From Flavobacterium anhuiense (GTDB taxonomy: Bacteria; Bacteroidota; Bacteroidia; Flavobacteriales; Flavobacteriaceae), in contig NZ_JUIV01000001.1 in NCBI RefSeq assembly GCF_004151235.1, forward strand, positions 558,001 through 622,000: a stretch of 64,000 bases of DNA, written 5' to 3'. The notes beneath the pieces are model-generated. The model saw only the letters and a program-made list of their open reading frames with translations. It did no database searches and was not told where the DNA came from. The position numbers were made by a program, and so were the translations under genes. Below are positions 54,589 to 62,883 of the stretch, piece by piece (the first letter of the stretch is position 1; each line of letters opens with the position of its first letter).

Positions 54589-54605
54589 TACCAGCGTTTT
54601 TTATT
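54574..54605. terminator. Shared terminator overlapping two stop codons
   Basis: AAAAACGCTG (54574-54583) pairs with CAGCGTTTTT (54592-54601), an 8-base loop between. The stop codons of the histidine kinase (54586-54588) and the helicase (54585-54587, minus strand) both lie in the loop. Confidence 0.9.
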
Positions 54606-55832
54606 TTTCTTAGCGTTTGTTGATTTTCTCGATTTATGAGCGCCACCGCTTCTGTTCGAGTTTTTAGGTTTTTCTCCAGCTTCTGGGCTTCCAGAATGCC
54701 ATTGATACGGATGATCGGCAACTGTTTTTACGTCAACTTTAATCAGTTTTTGGATGTCTTTCCAATAAGGAAGTTCATCTTTTCCGCAGAAAGAAATTGC
54801 TATTCCGCCATTTCCAGCACGACCTGTACGACCAATACGGTGAACATAAGTTTCAGGAATATTCGGTAAATCAAAATTGATTACATATGGCAATTGTTCA
54901 ATATCAATTCCACGTGCAGCAATATCGGTTGCAACTAGAACACCAACTTCTTTGTTTTTAAAAGCGTCAAGAACTCTTTGCCTTGCATTTTGAGATTTGT
55001 CTCCGTGAATGGCTTCAGCAGGAATATCTTTTTTGCGAAGTGCTTTTACAACATTGTCAGCTCCATGTTTTGTTCTAGAAAACACAAGCACGTTTGATAA
55101 ATTTTCTTCTTTAATTAAAGTGTATAATAAGTTTCTTTTTTCTGTCTTATCAACAAAATAGACGCGTTGCTCAACATTTTCAGCTGTCGATGAGACTGGT
55201 GAAACTTCAACTTTTGCGGGATCTTGAAGAAACATTTCTGCAAGCTCGCGAATCGCAATTGGCATTGTCGCAGAGAAAAGTAAGGTTTGTCTGTTTTTTG
55301 GAGTTAGTTTAACGATTTTTTTTACATCGTTTATAAAACCCATATCCAGCATTTGATCGGCTTCATCCAGCACTAAAGTGTGCAAGTGATTTAAATCAAG
55401 AAAACCTTGCTTATGTAAGTCAAGCAAACGTCCGGGAGTGGCAATTAAAACATCGACTCCGTTTTTTAAAGCATCTACTTGAGGGTTTTGAGAAACTCCT
55501 CCAAAAATAGTCAACTGTGTTAAATTGGTATATTTGGCATAAGTGTCAAAACTTTGTCCAATTTGAACAGCAAGTTCTCTTGTAGGCGTTACTACAAGCG
55601 CACGAATTTGTTTGGCTTTTTTTGACGAACCTACAATGCGATGCAATTGATGTATGATTGGAATGGCAAATGCTGCGGTTTTTCCTGTGCCTGTTTGAGC
55701 ACAGCCAATTAAATCGCGACCTTCTAAAACAATAGGGATTGCTTTTTCCTGAATAGGAGTCGGATTTAAATAGCCTTCTTCAAATACGGCTTTTTGTATA
55801 CTTTTTGAAAGTGATAGATCTTCGAATAACAT
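54585..55832 (-). CDS. DEAD-box ATP-dependent RNA helicase (RhlE-like)
   Basis: 415 residues with all the DEAD motifs: Q motif YLNPTPIQEKAIPIV, motif I AQTGTGKTAAF, PTRELAVQIG, ATPGRLLDLH, VLDEADQMLDMGF, LLFSATMP, VATDIAARGIDIE and HRIGRTGRAGNGG. The tail is basic and low-complexity (about 375-415; KSRKSTNAKKNKKRWY), which usually aids RNA binding. It remodels RNA in ribosome assembly or mRNA decay; RhlE is the closest type by eye. Confidence 0.95.
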   Translation of the reverse strand: MLFEDLSLSKSIQKAVFEEGYLNPTPIQEKAIPIVLEGRDLIGCAQTGTGKTAAFAIPIIHQLHRIVGSSKKAKQIRALVVTPTRELAVQIGQSFDTYAKYTNLTQLTIFGGVSQNPQVDALKNGVDVLIATPGRLLDLHKQGFLDLNHLHTLVLDEADQMLDMGFINDVKKIVKLTPKNRQTLLFSATMPIAIRELAEMFLQDPAKVEVSPVSSTAENVEQRVYFVDKTEKRNLLYTLIKEENLSNVLVFSRTKHGADNVVKALRKKDIPAEAIHGDKSQNARQRVLDAFKNKEVGVLVATDIAARGIDIEQLPYVINFDLPNIPETYVHRIGRTGRAGNGGIAISFCGKDELPYWKDIQKLIKVDVKTVADHPYQWHSGSPEAGEKPKNSNRSGGAHKSRKSTNAKKNKKRWY

Positions 55833-55966
55833 ATCTTGGTGATTAACTATTTTAGTTTTAATTCTAAAATGACGTGCAAAGATAGGTTTATTCAGTCAAT
55901 CGTTTGTTTGAATTGGCTTTTATTTGGCAAAACCAATTTGTTTTGTATTTAGAATGCGCTTTTAAA

Positions 55967-57004
55967 TCAGTCTTTTTCGATGCTTGCCTTGACGAAATCG
56001 GTTACTAAATAGCCAATTAATTTCCCTATTAAATTGTTGTTTGGAGAATTGTCTAAATCTGGTGCGCCTTCGCAAATATGCAAATAAGTGGCGTTTTTAT
56101 GTTCGCCGAAAAAAGAAACAAATTGTCTCAATTCTTCCACAGAAAAACCGCTTATGGTCATGGCGCTGCTGGCAATGTTTGGAATGGCGTCAAGGTCAAC
56201 TTCGATTCCGAAAGCATCATTTTTAATAAAATCCAAAGCCGTGATCATCTCACGATTAAAATCTTTTTCTTTTCTAATATTGACACTGTCGTAAGTATTA
56301 TAGCGAACGCGATCTTCCAGTTTTTTTATAATGTCTAGAACGCTTTTTGAAGTATAATTTTCATGAAGTCCAAAAATGAAATATTTCTTTAAAAAACCTT
56401 CTTCATAAGCGTACGAAAATCCATTTCCGCTATGACGGCCTTCTAAAATTCTAAAATCAGAGTGTGCATCAAAATTAATAGCATTTACAGGCTTTCCTTT
56501 TGCAAGAGCTGCGCCTTTAATATTTCCGTAGGCATTATTGTGCCCACCACCAATAATAATTGGTGTCTTTCCAGCTTTAATGATAGTGAAAATGATATGT
56601 GATACTTCTTTGTCTATTTTTTCAACCAGCTGACTTAATTTTGAACGATCGTCTATATCATTAAAATCAAGGTTTTCTACTTCGCGCATTTCATTTGCAA
56701 CATTAATTTGTCCTAAAACAATAATATTGCTTCCTTTACAAAAACGATTATGCTGAATGTTTGCAATGCTTTTTATTGCAGATTGCCATGCCGATGCAGC
56801 TCCAGGTCTTCCATAATTGGCACGCACACCAATATCTTCAGGAATTCCTAAAAGTACATACTTTGCTTCGCTTTCTTTGAGAAAATTAACTTTGTCAGCT
56901 CCTGGCGGAATAACAATCATTTTTTCTCCGAACTTTAATTCACCACTTCTATGATTTGTGACTTTTGCTAAATCATTTATAGTGAAAGGGATTAATTTTT
57001 CCAT
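55967..57004 (-). CDS. hutG: Formimidoylglutamase (arginase family)
   Basis: 345 residues, ureohydrolase fold. The dinuclear Mn site is IIIGGGHNNAYG, INFDAHSDFR and EVDLDAIPN. It hydrolyses N-formimidoyl-L-glutamate to glutamate and formamide in histidine degradation. The gene hutI lies about 1.1 kb away on the same strand, supporting this role over agmatinase or arginase. An unrelated plus-strand gene sits between them, so they are not one operon. No hutH or hutU is in the window. Confidence 0.88.
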   Translation of the reverse strand: MEKLIPFTINDLAKVTNHRSGELKFGEKMIVIPPGADKVNFLKESEAKYVLLGIPEDIGVRANYGRPGAASAWQSAIKSIANIQHNRFCKGSNIIVLGQINVANEMREVENLDFNDIDDRSKLSQLVEKIDKEVSHIIFTIIKAGKTPIIIGGGHNNAYGNIKGAALAKGKPVNAINFDAHSDFRILEGRHSGNGFSYAYEEGFLKKYFIFGLHENYTSKSVLDIIKKLEDRVRYNTYDSVNIRKEKDFNREMITALDFIKNDAFGIEVDLDAIPNIASSAMTISGFSVEELRQFVSFFGEHKNATYLHICEGAPDLDNSPNNNLIGKLIGYLVTDFVKASIEKD

Positions 57005-57102
57005 GAAAAAAATTTATTTTCCAAAAATAATATAATTGTAGAAACTTACGTTATTACCTTATATTAATTCTTAAATTTGTTATTAAAGAAAATTATTTAA
57101 AT

Positions 57103-57981
57103 ATGGAAAACCCAAAGAACAACAATTCAAGTCTAAAGGCGGTAATCGCAGTTTTAGCAGTCCTACTGATCGGTAGTTTAGTGTATATTTTTAAATTATC
57201 TTCTGATACAGAAGTAGTTAAAACTGAGCTTACAACAACTTTGACAGAGAAAGAGTCTGTAATGAAAGATTTACAGGAGTTAAAAGCAACTTATGACGCT
57301 GCAATTGCTGAAAATACTTCAATGTCTGATGAATTAATCCAAGAAAGAGATAAAGTAGTAGCTTTAATGGATGATTTGAACAAGTCTAAAGGAGATGTTT
57401 CTAAATACAGATCTCAAGTTCAGGCAATGCAAAGCAAAATGAAAACTTTAGTTGCTGAAAACGATGAGTTGAAAAAACAAAATGGTGTTTTAACTACTCA
57501 AAGAGATAGTACTATTGTAGTTTTAGGAGAATCTAAAAAATATAATGAAGTATTAGTTGGTCAAAACGAAGAATTAGCTAAAACTGTAGAAAAAGGTTCT
57601 AAATTATCTGTATTAAATACTAAAACATCAGCTTACAAATTGAAAAGCTCGGGTAAGCAAATCGAAACAGATAAAGCTAGCCGTGCAGACATTTTAAAAG
57701 TTAGTTTTACAATTGCTGAAAATCAAATCGCTAAATCTGGAGACAAAACGTATTATGTTCAAGTTATTGATTCTAAAAACAATGTTTTAGGAGAAAAGAA
57801 AACAGAAAGTTTTGGGGATAATACTTTAACTTATAGTTTTAAAACTACAGTAAAATATGAAAATAAAACTGTACAAGTTAGTGAAGATCTTCCAGGAAAA
57901 GATTTTGCAAAAGGAACTTACTTTATCAATGTTTTTGATAATGATGAATTGGTTTCTAAAACTAGTTTCAGCTTAAGATAA
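57103..57981 (+). CDS. Membrane-anchored coiled-coil protein
   Basis: 292 residues. One N-terminal helix (about 12-30; AVIAVLAVLLIGSLVYIFKL) is followed by a long coiled coil (about 35-175) rich in Glu, Lys and Leu and a small C-terminal beta domain (about 205-292; ADILKVSFTIAENQIAKSGD, KDFAKGTYFINVFDNDEL). The topology suggests a cytoplasmic or periplasmic rod tethered to the inner membrane. Relatives in flavobacteria are conserved but uncharacterised. It is transcribed opposite to the flanking hut genes. Function unknown. Confidence 0.82.
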   Translation: MENPKNNNSSLKAVIAVLAVLLIGSLVYIFKLSSDTEVVKTELTTTLTEKESVMKDLQELKATYDAAIAENTSMSDELIQERDKVVALMDDLNKSKGDVSKYRSQVQAMQSKMKTLVAENDELKKQNGVLTTQRDSTIVVLGESKKYNEVLVGQNEELAKTVEKGSKLSVLNTKTSAYKLKSSGKQIETDKASRADILKVSFTIAENQIAKSGDKTYYVQVIDSKNNVLGEKKTESFGDNTLTYSFKTTVKYENKTVQVSEDLPGKDFAKGTYFINVFDNDELVSKTSFSLR

Positions 57982-58015
57982 TTTTGCCGAAGTGATAAAA
58001 TGCCACTAAGATATT

Positions 58016-58048
58016 AAAGGTCTGTGATTTTCACAGACCTTTTTTTAT
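58016..58048. terminator. Terminator of the coiled-coil gene
   Basis: AAAGGTCTGTGA (58016-58027), loop TTT, TCACAGACCTTT (58031-58042), then a T run. Confidence 0.93.
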
Positions 58049-58094
58049 TTATGACTTGAATGGTTTTATTTGTTGTTTGAAAAACAATATGTTT

Positions 58095-58114
58095 CCCGTG
58101 GTTGAAACCACGGG
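58095..58114. repeat. Short palindrome, CCCGTGGTT family
   Basis: CCCGTGGTT (58095-58103), GA, AACCACGGG (58106-58114). It lies between the convergent coiled-coil and hutI genes. Confidence 0.7.
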
Positions 58115-58137
58115 CTATATTTAAATCGTTGAAATAA

Positions 58138-59376
58138 TTATTCTAAAATTTTACCTTCAACAAAAACAGATTCAATTAAATTGCTTCCAAAAGCGTATGG
58201 AATTTGGTAGTAAGATGAAATAGGTTTTGTTAGGATTAAGTTGGCTTTTTTGCCTTTTGTAATGCTTCCGTGAGTTTCTGAAAGTCCCATTGCGTAGGCT
58301 CCGTTTATGGTTGCGGCATTTATAGCTTCTTCTGGTGTCATTTTCATTTTGATGCAAGCTGTTGCCACAACAAAATTCATATTTCCTGATGGAGTAGAAC
58401 CAGGATTAAAATCTGTTGCCAACGCTAAAGGAAGTCCAGCTTTTATCATTTCGCGTGCTGGAGTATAAGGAATGCTTAAAAAGTAAGAACATGAAGGTAA
58501 AGCGACAGGCATTGTTTCTGTTCCTTTTAAAGCTTCAATATCTTCTGGATTCATAATTTCTAAATGATCGACAGAAAGTGCATTAAATTTAACTCCAGCC
58601 TGAATGCCGCCAATAGAATTGAATTGGTTTACGTGAATTTTTGGTTTTAAGCCAAATGCTAAACCTGCTTCCATAATTTTTTCAGTTTCTTCTACAGAAA
58701 AATAACCGCTCTCGCAGAAAACATCTACATAGTCAGCAAGTTTGTTTTTGGAGATTTCTGGCAGCATTTCGTTAATAATTTCATCCAGATATCCCGCTTT
58801 ATCTTCTTTGTAATGTAGAGGGAACGCATGTGCGCCTAGAAATGTAGCTTTAATTGCGATTGGATAGTTTTCTGCTAGTTTTTTAATTACACGAAGCATT
58901 TTTAATTCGCCATCAACAGTCAATCCATAACCTGATTTTATTTCTACAGCTCCAGTTCCTAAATGCATTACTTCTTCGAGACGAATTTTAGATTGTTCGT
59001 AAATTTCTTCTTCAGAAGTTTCGTTTAGTTTTTTAGCCGAATTTAGAATTCCTCCGCCACGATTAGCAATTTCTTCATAAGAAAGTCCATTAATTCGGTC
59101 TACAAATTCCTGTTCGCGATTTCCTGCATAAACAATGTGAGTGTGGCTGTCACACCAAGACGGAAGCACAACTTTTCCTGTTGCATCTATTGTTTTGTCG
59201 GCATTTATTTTTGGAAGATTATCCATTGAACCGAAATCTTCAATGAGATTGTCTTTTAAAACTAAAAAAGCATTTTTAATTGTTGGAAGATTAGCCATTT
59301 CAGAACCTGAAACTTTAGCAATAGAAGTTTCTCGAATCTGTAGTAATTCTTGTATGTTTGTGATTAAAGTGATCAT
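58138..59376 (-). CDS. hutI: Imidazolonepropionase
   Basis: A 412-residue amidohydrolase that opens 4-imidazolone-5-propanoate to N-formimidoylglutamate, the substrate of HutG. The metal motif is SWCDSHTHIVYAGNRE. EIKSGYGLTVDGELKML, ATFLGAHAFP, PKIHVNQFNSIGG and ALATDFNPGSTPSGNM complete the family signature. The neighbour at 55967 is HutG, so two consecutive steps of histidine breakdown are encoded close together. The intergenic repeat at 59397 lies upstream. Confidence 0.95.
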   Translation of the reverse strand: MITLITNIQELLQIRETSIAKVSGSEMANLPTIKNAFLVLKDNLIEDFGSMDNLPKINADKTIDATGKVVLPSWCDSHTHIVYAGNREQEFVDRINGLSYEEIANRGGGILNSAKKLNETSEEEIYEQSKIRLEEVMHLGTGAVEIKSGYGLTVDGELKMLRVIKKLAENYPIAIKATFLGAHAFPLHYKEDKAGYLDEIINEMLPEISKNKLADYVDVFCESGYFSVEETEKIMEAGLAFGLKPKIHVNQFNSIGGIQAGVKFNALSVDHLEIMNPEDIEALKGTETMPVALPSCSYFLSIPYTPAREMIKAGLPLALATDFNPGSTPSGNMNFVVATACIKMKMTPEEAINAATINGAYAMGLSETHGSITKGKKANLILTKPISSYYQIPYAFGSNLIESVFVEGKILE

Positions 59377-59396
59377 TAATATGAATTGTTATAAAA

Positions 59397-59449
59397 CACA
59401 AATTTCACAAATTTCCACGTATAAATGTGTGAAAACTTGTGAAATTCGT
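59397..59449. repeat. Palindromic repeat with TTTCACAA arms
   Basis: AATTTCACAA (59401-59410) pairs with TTGTGAAATT (59437-59446), plus outer ACACAAAT pieces. It resembles the GCCACGAATTTCAC family of 3173-3249. It lies between the glutaminyl cyclase stop and the hutI start, both on the minus strand. Confidence 0.65.
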
Positions 59450-59469
59450 AAAATTGTTTTGTTTTAGAT

Positions 59470-60522
59470 TTATTCCGAAACAGTAATTTCAAACATTTTG
59501 CTCCAGTTTTTACCAGTCACAAAAATGGTTTTAGTTTTAGGATTGTATGCAATACCATTTAATACATCATCAGTTGTGATATCATTCATGGTTTTTCTTA
59601 AATCGGAAAGATTTAAAATTCCTTCGACAGCTCCGTTTTCAGGATTTACAACTGCAATAGCGTCTTTAAACCATACGTTTGTGTAAATTTTTCCGTTAAT
59701 CCATTCTAGTTCGTTAACAGCTTTGATTTTTGAAGTTCCAGAATAAACATTAATGTAATCAATCATTTTTTGAGTATTTGGATCTACTTTCCAGATTTTT
59801 TCGGTTCCGTCAGTTTGATAGATATATTTTCCGTCATTCGTCATTCCCCAACCTTCAATATCTTTTTCGTAATCAAAAGTCTTTTCCAGTTTTAATGTTT
59901 TAGCATCGTAGATAAATCCTTTTTTGTTTTTATATGTTAACTGAAATAATTTGCCATTTATAAACGTAATTCCTTCTCCAAAATATTGTTTATCAAGATC
60001 AATTTGTTTGAAAACTTTACCCGTTTTATAATCGTATTTTTTTATAAATGAAGCGCCTTCTTGTCCAGTGCTTTCATATAAAGTATCGTTGTAAAATTCA
60101 AACCCTTCCGTAAAAGCTGTTGTATCATGTGGAAAAGTGTTTACAATTTTATAGTTTAATAATTTAGGTTCGATATCAGATACAACTTCAATTCTTTTAG
60201 TAGCATCAGAAAAATCTCCTCCAAAATAAACAGTAGCTTTTAGGTATTGGTAGCCTAATTTTTGATCTTTTAATTCAAATTTAAATTTTTCGGCACCTTT
60301 TGTACCTCCAACTCTTTTATCATTTATAAAGTAAGCAATGCTGTCGATTTCTTTCGAATTTGGGTTTAAAACTCCGATTGAAAGCGATTCTTTTTGTGTA
60401 AAATGGGCTGGAAAAGCAGAATCATCGATAGTAAATAAAGAATTTTCACCTTTATTTTTTTCTTTACATCCAATTAATGTGATTCCTAATAAAATGACAG
60501 CTAGGAAGTTATATTTTTTCAT
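59470..60522 (-). CDS. Glutaminyl-peptide cyclotransferase, lipoprotein
   Basis: 350 residues. The lipobox LGITLIGCKE marks a lipoprotein. An N-terminal Ig-like part (about 30-120) precedes a five-bladed beta-propeller (about 125-345) of the plant/bacterial QC family (Glu_cyclase_2): NTFPHDTTAFTEGFEFYNDT, YESTGQEGASFI, YFGEGITFINGKLFQLTY and NELEWINGKIYTNVW. It converts N-terminal Gln to pyroglutamate on exported proteins, which suits type IX-secreted proteins that often begin with Gln after signal cleavage. Confidence 0.9.
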   Translation of the reverse strand: MKKYNFLAVILLGITLIGCKEKNKGENSLFTIDDSAFPAHFTQKESLSIGVLNPNSKEIDSIAYFINDKRVGGTKGAEKFKFELKDQKLGYQYLKATVYFGGDFSDATKRIEVVSDIEPKLLNYKIVNTFPHDTTAFTEGFEFYNDTLYESTGQEGASFIKKYDYKTGKVFKQIDLDKQYFGEGITFINGKLFQLTYKNKKGFIYDAKTLKLEKTFDYEKDIEGWGMTNDGKYIYQTDGTEKIWKVDPNTQKMIDYINVYSGTSKIKAVNELEWINGKIYTNVWFKDAIAVVNPENGAVEGILNLSDLRKTMNDITTDDVLNGIAYNPKTKTIFVTGKNWSKMFEITVSE

Positions 60523-60577
60523 AGTTTAAAATTTCAATATGCCAATATACGACGTTATTTTTATAGCAACAAAGGTC

Positions 60578-60607
60578 TTGCAAAAATATAAAAAGGTTGT
60601 ATATTTG
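60578..60607 (+). promoter_or_regulatory. Promoter of the SRP RNA
   Basis: TTG at 60578-60580 and TATATTTG at 60600-60607, 19 bases apart, are an exact TTG/TAnnTTTG promoter. The predicted start at about 60612 coincides with the first base of the RNA. Confidence 0.85.
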
Positions 60608-60611
60608 CACC

Positions 60612-60704
60612 GGCAAGTCCTACACGACCAGCTCCTGCAGACTCCCCCAGGATGGGAACATAGCAAGGGTACGTGGTTGAGCGGTGCGATGTAGGTCGCT
60701 TGCC
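60612..60704 (+). ncRNA. ffs: Signal recognition particle RNA (small bacterial type)
   Basis: GGCAAG (60612-60617) pairs with CTTGCC (60699-60704), and TCCTAC with GTAGG continues the helix. The apical part, CCCAGGATGGGAACATAGCA with AAGGG following, is the conserved SRP domain IV hairpin: a GGAA-type tetraloop context and the asymmetric internal loop with AGCA that binds Ffh. A T run follows at once. It guides membrane-protein ribosomes to FtsY. Confidence 0.92.
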
Positions 60705-60731
60705 ATTTTTTTTAGAATTTAATTAGTTTGT

Positions 60732-60759
60732 AATCTTCCTTATCAGGAGGATTTTTTTA
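60732..60759 (+). terminator. Terminator downstream of the SRP RNA
   Basis: AATCTTCCT (60732-60740) pairs with AGGAGGATT (60745-60753) with one wobble, then a T run. Beyond it, at about 60840-60884, AACTCATAACTC-type short repeats lead to the next gene. Confidence 0.75.
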
Positions 60760-60886
60760 TTTTTGACCCAATCTGAAGTTAGATGTTGTTGGTTAAAAGT
60801 TAAATATTGAGCATTTTATGTACTGTTCAAAATATTACCATTCTCCAAAACTCATAACTCAAAATTCATAACTTATAACTAAAAAA

Positions 60887-61690
60887 ATGAGCAAAGTCGT
60901 TTTAATTACCGGAGGATCATCAGGAATTGGAAAATCTATTGGTGAATTTTTACACCAGAAAGGTTTCGTTGTTTACGGAACGAGCAGAAATCCTGAGAAA
61001 GTTTTAAATTCAGTTTTTCCTTTGGTTGCATTAGATGTTCGAAATTCTGATTCTATTAAAACTGCTGTAAACCGAATTATTGAAACTTCTGGAAGATTAG
61101 ACATTGTCATCAATAATGCTGGAGTAGGAATCACAGGACCATTAGAAGAAATTCCGATAGAAGAAATTCGAAATAATTTTGAAACGAACTTTTTCGGTCC
61201 AATTGAAGTTATGAAAGCTGCACTTCCGCAAATGCGTAAGCAGAATTCGGGACTTATTATTAATATTACTTCAATTGCTGGTTATATGGGACTTCCGTAT
61301 AGAAGTGTTTATTCGGCATCAAAAGGAGCTTTAGAGTTGATTACTGAAGCTTTAAGAATGGAAGTAAAAGCTTTTGGAATTGAAATTACAAATGTTGCGC
61401 CTGGAGATTTTGCAACTAATATTGCAGCTGGACGCTATCATGCGCCAGTTATAAAAGATTCGGCTTACGAAAAGGTGTATGGAGAAGTTCTAGCAACTAT
61501 GAATGATCATGTTGATGCAGGAAGCAATCCAAATGAAATGGCAGAAGCGGTTTATAAAATCATTCAAACCAAAAAACCTAATGTGCATTATAAAGTGGGG
61601 GCTTTTATGCAGAAGTTTTCGATTGTATTAAAACGTGCTCTTCCGGATAAAATGTACGAGAAGATGCTTATGAATCATTATAAATTATAA
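60887..61690 (+). CDS. Short-chain dehydrogenase/reductase
   Basis: 267 residues, classical SDR. The cofactor loop is VLITGGSSGIGKSIGEFL, NNAG is in IVINNAGVGITG, and the catalytic Ser is in NITSIAGYMGLP. The Tyr/Lys pair is in YRSVYSASKGALELI. Residues after the loop (YGTSRNPEK) suggest NADP preference. Substrate unknown. It is followed 4 bases later by a small membrane protein, forming an operon. Confidence 0.93.
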   Translation: MSKVVLITGGSSGIGKSIGEFLHQKGFVVYGTSRNPEKVLNSVFPLVALDVRNSDSIKTAVNRIIETSGRLDIVINNAGVGITGPLEEIPIEEIRNNFETNFFGPIEVMKAALPQMRKQNSGLIINITSIAGYMGLPYRSVYSASKGALELITEALRMEVKAFGIEITNVAPGDFATNIAAGRYHAPVIKDSAYEKVYGEVLATMNDHVDAGSNPNEMAEAVYKIIQTKKPNVHYKVGAFMQKFSIVLKRALPDKMYEKMLMNHYKL

Positions 61691-61694
61691 AATT

Positions 61695-61886
61695 ATGGAA
61701 AAGATTGCCGAATATTTACCAGCTGTTTTTGGCGTGTTAGTTTTACTGATTATTTGGTTTGTAATTCGTAGGATATTAGGAGCGGTAAGCGATAAGATAA
61801 ATAATTCAGAAAGTTACAAAGAAGATACTTTAAGAGTTTTGGAAGAAATCCGGGATGAATTGAAAGAACTAAACAGAAATAAATAA
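61695..61886 (+). CDS. Small single-pass membrane protein
   Basis: 63 residues. One transmembrane helix (about 8-28; LPAVFGVLVLLIIWFVIRRI) is followed by an amphipathic charged C-terminus (about 30-62; EDTLRVLEEIRDELKELNRN) likely to form a coiled coil in the cytoplasm. It lies directly downstream of the SDR gene. No function is recognised; partner or oligomer formation is inference. Confidence 0.75.
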   Translation: MEKIAEYLPAVFGVLVLLIIWFVIRRILGAVSDKINNSESYKEDTLRVLEEIRDELKELNRNK

Positions 61887-61989
61887 TTTACGGTTTGTAA
61901 ATATTTTGTGAATTTTTGTATAATTTACAAATTGATCTCGTTTTTGAAATTGTTATTGGTATTGATTTCGTAATTTTGCAGCTGCGTTT

Positions 61990-62101
61990 GCGTGAGGGAT
62001 AGGAGTAAACTACCGAAGTAGTACGGATAGCCCGACCGGATTTGAAAAAGGCGCTTGTAAGCGGTTTGATTGGTGCGCCTTTTGCAAATCTGGTCACGCC
62101 C
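61990..62101 (+). ncRNA. Structured leader element, Flavo-1-type candidate (copy 2)
   Basis: It shares GCGTGAGGGAT, ATAGCCCGACC and TCACGCCC with 4786-4874. GCGTG (61990-61994) pairs with CACGC (62095-62099). CTACCG and CGGATAG form a small hairpin. GACCGGATTTGAAAAAGGCG, about 62033-62053, pairs with about 62074-62094 as a helix of roughly 20 pairs with few mismatches. The element ends 34 bases before the transaldolase ATG, so it is either its 5' leader or a separate RNA with readthrough. Confidence 0.55.
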
Positions 62102-62135
62102 AGAATAAATCAACACAATTTAAATAATATAAATT

Positions 62136-62792
62136 ATGAAATTTTTTATTGACACAGCTAATTTAGCTCAAATTAAAGAAGCACAAGCTTTAGGTGTTTT
62201 GGATGGTGTAACAACTAATCCGTCATTAATGGCAAAAGAAGGAATCACTGGAAAAAACAATATCTTAAAGCATTATGTTGATATTTGCAATCTTGTTGAA
62301 GGTGATGTAAGTGCTGAAGTTAATGCTCTTGACTTTGAAGGTATGGTTAAAGAGGGCGAGGAGCTAGCTGAATTACATGAGCAAATCGTTGTAAAACTTC
62401 CTATGACTAAGGAAGGTGTTATGGCAGCTAAATATTTTTCTGATAAAGGAATTAAAACTAACGTAACGCTTGTTTTCTCTGTGGGACAAGCTATTTTGGC
62501 AGCAAAAGCTGGAGCAACCTATGTTTCTCCGTTTGTTGGCCGTTTGGATGATATTTCTACTGACGGATTAAACTTAATCCAAGAAATTAGAGAGGTTTAT
62601 GATAACTATGGTTACGAAACTCAAATTTTAGCAGCTTCTGTGCGTCACACAATGCATATTGTAAACTGTGCAAAAATTGGTGCTGATGTTATGACTGGAC
62701 CTCTTTCTGCAATTTACGGTTTATTGAAACACCCATTAACAGATATCGGTTTAGCTCAATTCGTAGCTGACTTCGAAAAAGGAAATAAATAA
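62136..62792 (+). CDS. TalC-type transaldolase
   Basis: A 218-residue (beta/alpha)8 barrel of the short transaldolase/Fsa subfamily. The N-terminus [20 protein letters not shown] is typical, and GVTTNPSL follows. Schiff-base K87 lies in [11 protein letters not shown]61 in SAEV and F133 in SPFVGR are the residues of true transaldolases, where fructose-6-phosphate aldolase has Gln and Tyr. It therefore probably exchanges dihydroxyacetone units between sedoheptulose 7-phosphate and glyceraldehyde 3-phosphate in the pentose phosphate pathway. A structured element lies in its leader. Confidence 0.92.
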   Translation: MKFFIDTANLAQIKEAQALGVLDGVTTNPSLMAKEGITGKNNILKHYVDICNLVEGDVSAEVNALDFEGMVKEGEELAELHEQIVVKLPMTKEGVMAAKYFSDKGIKTNVTLVFSVGQAILAAKAGATYVSPFVGRLDDISTDGLNLIQEIREVYDNYGYETQILAASVRHTMHIVNCAKIGADVMTGPLSAIYGLLKHPLTDIGLAQFVADFEKGNK

Positions 62793-62813
62793 TCCTTAGA
62801 TATTTACAAAATT

Positions 62814-62853
62814 AAAATCGTCTTTTTTCTAACGAGAAAGGGCGATTTTTTTT
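62814..62853 (+). terminator. Terminator of the transaldolase gene
   Basis: AAATCGTCTTTTTTC pairs with GAGAAAGGGCGATTT around a TAAC loop, with a few wobbles, followed by a T run. Confidence 0.85.
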
Positions 62854-62883
62854 ACTTTTATATTGAATCTTAAATAGTTAAAT

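Noticed and set aside
61888..62116. Two minus-strand frames of about 65 codons
   Set aside because: They are antisense to the structured leader element and show no protein-like pattern.
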